DNA of 6,435 nt from Verrucomicrobiota bacterium. GTDB taxonomy: Bacteria > Verrucomicrobiota > Verrucomicrobiia > Methylacidiphilales > Verrucolacustridaceae. The notes beneath the pieces are model-generated. The model made no database searches and was not told where the DNA came from. It saw nothing but the letters and a program-made list of their open reading frames with translations. The DNA is taken from positions 1 through 6,435 of the forward strand of contig RGYX01000053.1 in the NCBI GenBank assembly GCA_010031845.1, in the 5' to 3' direction. The stretch's first letter is position 1. Every line of letters starts with the position of its first letter. Positions 6,235 through 6,435 of this stretch are shown one piece after another. A program made the position numbers and the translations under genes.

Positions 6235-6435
6235 TCAGGCCTCGAAGGAAGTTCCGCAACCGCAGGTTTGTTTGGCCTTGGGATTGACGATCTTGAAGCC
6301 GGTGTGGGTCAATTCCTCCTCATAGTCCAGCGTGCAACCGTCGAGCAGATGAATACTGTCAGCCGCCATGAAAAGCCGGGCCCCATTCTGCTCCAAGCTA
6401 TGATCCCCTGGTTGGGGGGGGGCCACCGTCATTCC
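6235..6435 (-). CDS. IscA/ErpA/HesB-type Fe-S cluster carrier, N-terminus outside the window
   Basis: The visible 66 residues are the C-terminal part of an A-type Fe-S carrier (HesB-like domain). Such proteins bind a [2Fe-2S] or [4Fe-4S] cluster and hand it to client apoproteins in the cytosol. The end carries the family signature NPKAKQTCGCGTSFEA, whose CGC pair supplies two of the three conserved cysteine ligands. Upstream are ARLFMAADSIHLLDGCTLDYEEEL and GFKIVNP, all in family register. The first ligand, in the GCxG motif, should lie just beyond the right edge. The ATG at 6432 is almost certainly internal (GMT follows the GCxG motif in relatives), and the frame is open to the edge, so the gene is partial. 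A C9 run on the coding strand (6414-6422) encodes part of an APPQPG stretch in frame. I cannot distinguish IscA, ErpA and SufA. Confidence 0.88.
   Translation of the reverse strand, partial: GMTVAPPQPGDHSLEQNGARLFMAADSIHLLDGCTLDYEEELTHTGFKIVNPKAKQTCGCGTSFEA
6240..6243 (-). promoter_or_regulatory. Ribosome binding site GAGG for the TTG-started membrane protein
   Basis: GAGG on the minus strand (CCTC on the plus strand) lies nine bases before the TTG start and within the last codons of the Fe-S gene. It supports the unusual start codon and links translation of the two genes. Confidence 0.55.

Overview
This is a compactly packed chromosomal window from a Gram-negative bacterium. Evidence for an outer membrane is an LptF/LptG-family lipopolysaccharide (LPS) transport permease beside a polytopic sugar transferase. 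A secreted YHYH/EF-hand protein coupled to a type I sulfatase, plus the style of the transferase and of a small membrane protein, suggests the Planctomycetota-Verrucomicrobiota group, most likely Verrucomicrobiota (Opitutae-like). That placement rests on remembered family resemblance, not on a marker gene.

Layout: (1) about 1-1178 (+), the 3' part of a YHYH-domain protein with a C-terminal EF-hand region; its frame breaks near a G6 run at 1040-1045. (2) 1175-2410 (+), an exported sulfatase. (3) 2407-2859 (-), a YqeY (GatB/YqeY domain) protein. (4) 2860-2947, a short divergent intergenic spacer. (5) 2948-4459 (+), a GT39/PMT-like membrane glycosyltransferase. (6) 4456-5532 (+), an LptF/LptG-family permease. 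(7) 5529-6230 (-), a small polytopic membrane protein resembling Mpv17/PMP22. (8) 6235-6435 (-), the 3' end of an IscA/HesB-type Fe-S protein that runs off the window.

Genes meet with almost no spacing. Both convergent pairs share overlapping stop codons (CTAG at 2407-2410, CTAA at 5529-5532). Two same-strand pairs are joined by ATGA: 4456-4459, and 1175-1178 once the frameshift is corrected. The Fe-S gene and the membrane-protein gene are 4 bases apart. Likely functional groups are a secreted calcium-linked pair (YHYH/EF-hand plus sulfatase), an envelope pair (sugar transferase plus LPS-type permease), and housekeeping genes (YqeY, IscA-like).

I see no mobile element, CRISPR array, RNA gene or new defence-type system. 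The points worth a second look are three apparent small deletions in otherwise well-preserved genes: a one-base frameshift in the YHYH gene, a missing stretch of about 15-20 residues just before the sulfatase active site, and a missing stretch of about 15-18 residues in the second membrane segment of the permease. The sulfatase also has a non-canonical active-site motif, CSVTR.
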